Shown in pieces: positions 61,069 to 64,000 of a stretch of DNA of 64,000 bases. The notes beneath the pieces were generated by a model, which saw only the letters and a program-made list of their open reading frames with translations, had not been told where the DNA came from and ran no database searches. Source of the stretch: Allokutzneria sp. A3M-2-11 16 (GTDB lineage: Bacteria; Actinomycetota; Actinomycetes; Mycobacteriales; Pseudonocardiaceae). The translations under genes were made by a program, and so were the position numbers. Position 1 is the stretch's first letter, and each line of letters starts with the position of its first letter. The DNA lies in NCBI RefSeq assembly GCF_024213555.1, contig NZ_JANAVO010000001.1:1736001-1800000 (forward strand), read 5' to 3'.

Positions 61069-62160
61069 ATGGGCGGAGACCGCAACAGGGTGCGGGTGGC
61101 CATTGTCGGCGTCGGGAACTGCGCGGCGTCCTTAGTGCAGGGGGTGCACTACTACCGGGACGCCGAGCCCGGTGCCAGGGTGCCGGGCCTCATGCACGTG
61201 CGGTTCGGCGACTACCACGTGCGGGACGTGGAGTTCGTCGCGGCGTTCGACGTCGACGCCAAGAAGGTCGGCCGCGACCTGTCCGAGGCGATCGTGGCCA
61301 GCGAGAACAACACGATCAAGATCTGCGACGTTCCGCCGCTGGGCGTCCCGGTGCAGCGCGGGCACACCCTGGACGGCCTCGGCCGCTACTACCGGGAGAC
61401 GATCACCGAGTCCGACGACGAGCCGGTGGACGTCGCGGCCGCCCTGCGCGCGGCCAAGGTGGACGTGCTGGTCGCGTACCTGCCGGTGGGCTCCGAGGCG
61501 GCGAGCCGGTTCTACGCGCAGTGCGCCATCGACGCCGGGGTCGCATACGTCAACGCCCTGCCGGTGTTCATCGCCTCCGACCCGGAGTGGGCGGAGAAGT
61601 TCCGCGCCGCCGGGGTGCCGATCGTCGGCGACGACATCAAGTCCCAGGTGGGCGCCACCATCACGCACCGCGTGCTGGCCAAGCTCTTCGAGGACCGCGG
61701 CGTGGTCGTGGACCGCACGATGCAGCTCAACGTCGGCGGCAACATGGACTTCAAGAACATGCTGGAGCGGGACCGGCTGGAGTCCAAGAAGATCTCCAAG
61801 ACGCAGGCGGTCACCTCGCAGCTGGAGCACGACCTCGGCGCCCAGAACGTCCACATCGGACCGTCGGACTACGTGGCCTGGCTGGACGACCGCAAGTGGG
61901 CCTACGTCCGGCTGGAGGGCAGGGCGTTCGGCGACGTGCCGCTGAGCCTGGAGTACAAGCTGGAGGTCTGGGACTCGCCCAACTCCGCGGGCGTGATCAT
62001 CGACGCGATCCGGGCCGCGAAGATCGCCATGGACCGGGGGATCGGCGGCCCGATCCTGTCGGCGTCCTCGTACTTCATGAAGTCCCCGCCGGAGCAGTAC
62101 GCGGACTCCCTCGCCCGCGAGCGGGTCGAGCAGTTCATCCGCGGCGAGATCGAGAGCTGA
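61069..62160 (+). CDS. ino1: inositol-3-phosphate synthase
   Basis: 363 residues with the NAD-binding [16 protein letters not shown] motif and the catalytic region [26 protein letters not shown], typical of actinobacterial Ino1. It converts glucose 6-phosphate to 1L-myo-inositol 3-phosphate, the precursor of phosphatidylinositol and mycothiol. AAGGAGG precedes ATG 61069. A strong terminator follows. Confidence 0.96.
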   Translation: MGGDRNRVRVAIVGVGNCAASLVQGVHYYRDAEPGARVPGLMHVRFGDYHVRDVEFVAAFDVDAKKVGRDLSEAIVASENNTIKICDVPPLGVPVQRGHTLDGLGRYYRETITESDDEPVDVAAALRAAKVDVLVAYLPVGSEAASRFYAQCAIDAGVAYVNALPVFIASDPEWAEKFRAAGVPIVGDDIKSQVGATITHRVLAKLFEDRGVVVDRTMQLNVGGNMDFKNMLERDRLESKKISKTQAVTSQLEHDLGAQNVHIGPSDYVAWLDDRKWAYVRLEGRAFGDVPLSLEYKLEVWDSPNSAGVIIDAIRAAKIAMDRGIGGPILSASSYFMKSPPEQYADSLARERVEQFIRGEIES

Positions 62161-62165
62161 ACCCG

Positions 62166-62195
62166 AAGGGGCGCAACGCTTTCGTTGCGCCCCTT
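62166..62195. terminator. bidirectional terminator between ino1 and the DJ-1/PfpI gene
   Basis: A 13-bp perfect stem AAGGGGCGCAACG/CGTTGCGCCCCTT with a 4-base loop sits 5 bp after each stop codon. Confidence 0.85.
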
Positions 62196-62200
62196 GGCTT

Positions 62201-62875
62201 TCAGTCGTTCAGCGCGTCCAGCACGCCCTTGGCGGTCCCGGTCGCCGACGCCGGGTTCTGCCCGGTGACCAGCCGTCCGTCGCGGACCACGTTCTCGGTG
62301 AAGTCCGGCGCGACGTGGTAGCGCGCGCCCAGCTCCTCCAGCGCGGTCTGCAACAGGAACGGCACGATCTCGGTCGCCCCGGCCGCCTCCTCCTCGGAGT
62401 TGGTGAAGCCGGTGATGTCCTTGCCCGCCACCAGAAGCGTGCCGTCGGAGAGGGTGAGCGGCACCAGCGCGGCCGGACCGTGGCAGACCGCGGCCACCAC
62501 GCCGCCGTTCTCGTAGATGTCCCGGCCGAGCACGGCGAGGTCCTTGTCGACCGCGAAGTCCCACATGGTCCCGTGACCACCGGCGTAGAAGATCGCGTCG
62601 TAGTCGGCCGCGGCCACCTCGGCGGCGGCCGGGGTCACCGCGAGGCGCTCGGTCTCGCTCTCCACGAACAGCCGCTGCGCCGGGTCGTCCGCGTCGAAGC
62701 CGTACGCGGGCGGGGTCCCGCCGCGGACGGAGACGTAGTCCACCTGGAGACCGGCCCGGCGGAACACCTGCCACGGGTGCGCGGCCTCCGGCACGTAGTA
62801 GCCGGTCTCCTTGCCGGTATCGCCGAACTTGTCGTGGCTGGTCAGCGCGATCAGCACCTTGTTGGTGCGAGCCAT
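62201..62875 (-). CDS. DJ-1/PfpI family protein (Hsp31-like type 1 glutamine amidotransferase fold)
   Basis: 224 residues with the nucleophile elbow AVCHGPAAL (Cys131), AGGHGTMWD and the N-terminal ETGYYVPEAAHPW (Glu/His region). Members act as glyoxalase III, deglycase-like or chaperone proteins. It is divergent from a LysR gene, probably its regulator. ATG has GGAGGC upstream. Confidence 0.92.
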   Translation of the reverse strand: MARTNKVLIALTSHDKFGDTGKETGYYVPEAAHPWQVFRRAGLQVDYVSVRGGTPPAYGFDADDPAQRLFVESETERLAVTPAAAEVAAADYDAIFYAGGHGTMWDFAVDKDLAVLGRDIYENGGVVAAVCHGPAALVPLTLSDGTLLVAGKDITGFTNSEEEAAGATEIVPFLLQTALEELGARYHVAPDFTENVVRDGRLVTGQNPASATGTAKGVLDALND

Positions 62876-62941
62876 GGGATTGCCTCCTGTGCTGGGGTTC
62901 CTGGCCAGGCTAAGCCGGAAAACCCATTAGCCACCAATAGT

Positions 62942-62963
62942 CTGGAGCCGCTCCAGGCATAAT
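62942..62963 (+). promoter_or_regulatory. LysR-type site and -10 box of a near-leaderless mRNA
   Basis: The inverted repeat CTGGAG-N3-CTCCAG (62942-62956) is followed by CATAAT (62958-62963), 7 bp before the LysR ATG. The repeat is placed for autoregulation and for control of the divergent DJ-1 gene. Confidence 0.5.
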
Positions 62964-62970
62964 CTATTTT

Positions 62971-63825
62971 ATGGATCTCGGGCAGCTCCGCACGTTCAAC
63001 GCCGTGTACCGCGCGGGCTCGCTGACCGCGGCGGCCACGGTGCTCGGCCTGACCCAGCCCGCGGTGAGCGTGCAGGTCAAGGCGCTGGAGCAGCGCTTGG
63101 GGCGGCCGCTGTTCCGCAGGCTGGCCCGCGGGGTCGCGCCGACCGCCTTCGCCGACGAGCTGGCCAGGCGGGTCGGCCCGCACCTGGACGCCCTGTCCGG
63201 GGTGGAGCTGGAGCTGACCGGGGAGGAGTTCGCCAGGACGGTCCGGCTCGGCGGCCCCGCCGAGGCGATCTCGCTGCTCGCCCTGCCCGCGCTGGCCGGG
63301 CTGGTCCGGCGCGGCCTGCGGCTGCGGGTCGGCCTCGGCCTGGCCGACGACCTGCTGGCCGACCTCGCGGAGGGACGGCTCGACCTGGTGCTCTCCTCGG
63401 TCCGACCGCGGCGGAAGGGCCTGGTGGTGACGCCGCTGACGGACGAGGAGTTCGTGCTCGTCGCGGCGTCGGGCACGCGGTTCCCCGACCTGGCCGCGGC
63501 GCCGATGCTGGCCTACGCGGAGGAGCTGCCGCTGGTCAGGCGCTACTGGCGGGCGGTGTTCGGCAGCCCGCCGCCGCACACCGCCGCGGTCGTCGTGCCG
63601 GACCTGCGCGCGCTGCTGAACGCGGTGCTGGCGGGGGCGGGGATCTCCGTTCTGCCCAGGTACCTGTGCGCGGCGCAGCTGGAGTCGGGGCAGCTGGTCC
63701 TGTTGCACGAACCGGACGAGCCGCCGATCAACACGCTCTACCTGGCGACGCGGGCGGACCAGGCCCGGCTCCCGCACATCCGCGCGGTGACCGAAACCCT
63801 GACCGCGGCGGGGAAGCACTGGTAG
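62971..63825 (+). CDS. LysR-family transcriptional regulator
   Basis: 284 residues. The N-terminal helix-turn-helix (LRTFNAVYRAGSLTAAATVLGLTQPAVSVQVKALEQRLG) is followed by a substrate-binding effector domain. It has no Shine-Dalgarno and a -10-like CATAAT 7 bp upstream, consistent with leaderless translation. It is divergent from the DJ-1/PfpI gene and probably regulates it. Confidence 0.92.
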   Translation: MDLGQLRTFNAVYRAGSLTAAATVLGLTQPAVSVQVKALEQRLGRPLFRRLARGVAPTAFADELARRVGPHLDALSGVELELTGEEFARTVRLGGPAEAISLLALPALAGLVRRGLRLRVGLGLADDLLADLAEGRLDLVLSSVRPRRKGLVVTPLTDEEFVLVAASGTRFPDLAAAPMLAYAEELPLVRRYWRAVFGSPPPHTAAVVVPDLRALLNAVLAGAGISVLPRYLCAAQLESGQLVLLHEPDEPPINTLYLATRADQARLPHIRAVTETLTAAGKHW

Positions 63826-63840
63826 CTACATTCGGAGACC

Positions 63841-64000
63841 ATGCCGATCATCACCCGCCGCAGCCTGCTCGGGGCCGTGGCGCTGCTGCCGTTGGCCGGA
63901 TGCGCGAGGACCGGGACGCCCGCTCCCGCTCCGACGTCGTTTCCGGCTCCCGCCCCGGCTCACGACCGGCTGTTCGAGCTGGAGCGAAAGTTCGACGCGC
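63841..64000 (+). CDS. probable class A beta-lactamase, N-terminal part only
   Basis: 53 codons before the window ends. The start reads MPIITRRSLLGAVALLPLAGC: an Arg-Arg motif plus lipobox, so a Tat- or Sec-exported lipoprotein. An Ala/Pro spacer and LFELERKFDAR follow, which resembles the first helix of class A beta-lactamases. The catalytic motifs are beyond the window. It starts 15 bp after the LysR stop and may be co-transcribed. Confidence 0.6.
   Translation, partial: MPIITRRSLLGAVALLPLAGCARTGTPAPAPTSFPAPAPAHDRLFELERKFDA

Overview
The window is high-GC, densely packed actinobacterial chromosome, most likely from the Pseudonocardiaceae (Kutzneria/Allokutzneria-like). The grounds are GC-rich third codon positions, GTG and TTG starts, many 1-20 bp gene overlaps, secreted SGNH and alpha/beta hydrolases, an ino1-padR-DUF5318-ponA-GT87 block ordered as in mycobacteria, and intergenic repeats of a kind seen in this family. 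The genus is inference. I see no rRNA, tRNA, CRISPR array, phage or transposase gene.

Layout. 0.2-5.6 kb: an Frc/Rbs-type sugar ABC transporter with a P-loop sugar kinase, divergent from a LacI regulator and a sugar isomerase, with a perfect 28-bp palindromic operator between them. 5.6-16.3 kb: a frameshifted NYN-domain gene, a secreted Ag85-like esterase, the three-gene E1alpha-E1beta-E2 alpha-ketoacid dehydrogenase operon, a serine beta-lactamase-like hydrolase, a YnfA membrane protein, a YqcI/YcgG protein and two secreted proteins whose upstream regions are duplicated. 16.4-18.9 kb: acyl-CoA dehydrogenase and SCP2 protein opposite a TetR regulator. 18.9-28.4 kb: ROK kinase and a mannoside uptake and breakdown block (binding protein, two permeases, cytosolic GH38 alpha-mannosidase, parvulin-like protein) bracketed by two arrays of a 30-bp repeat. 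28.6-40.9 kb: a polar amino acid ABC transporter, M20 peptidase, PQQ-propeller membrane protein, MenG/UbiE-like methyltransferase, secreted peptidase, monocarboxylate-type symporter with its DUF3311 partner, and two envelope proteins.

41.4-54.0 kb is the most interesting region. Twelve tightly coupled plus-strand genes follow one good promoter and form a biosynthetic operon. It joins the 3-amino-4-hydroxybenzoate (3,4-AHBA) pair (GriI/GriH type), a minimal ACP/ketosynthase set with a truncated ketosynthase-like partner, two adenylate-forming enzymes, an SDR, and the aspartate-nitrosuccinate pair (CreE/CreD type) that makes nitrous acid. By analogy with the cremeomycin, avenalumic acid and Kutzneria p-coumaric acid clusters, the inferred logic is: build 3,4-AHBA, extend it on a carrier protein to an aminocinnamoyl-type chain, diazotise the aryl amine with enzymatic nitrite, then keep the diazo group or replace it with hydride.

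54.0-64.0 kb: an SGNH hydrolase, a GT87 membrane glycosyltransferase whose last codons lie inside a 119-bp terminal-inverted-repeat element, a class A PBP, a DUF5318 protein, a PadR regulator with a perfect palindromic operator, inositol-3-phosphate synthase, a DJ-1/PfpI protein opposite a LysR regulator, and the start of a probable class A beta-lactamase.
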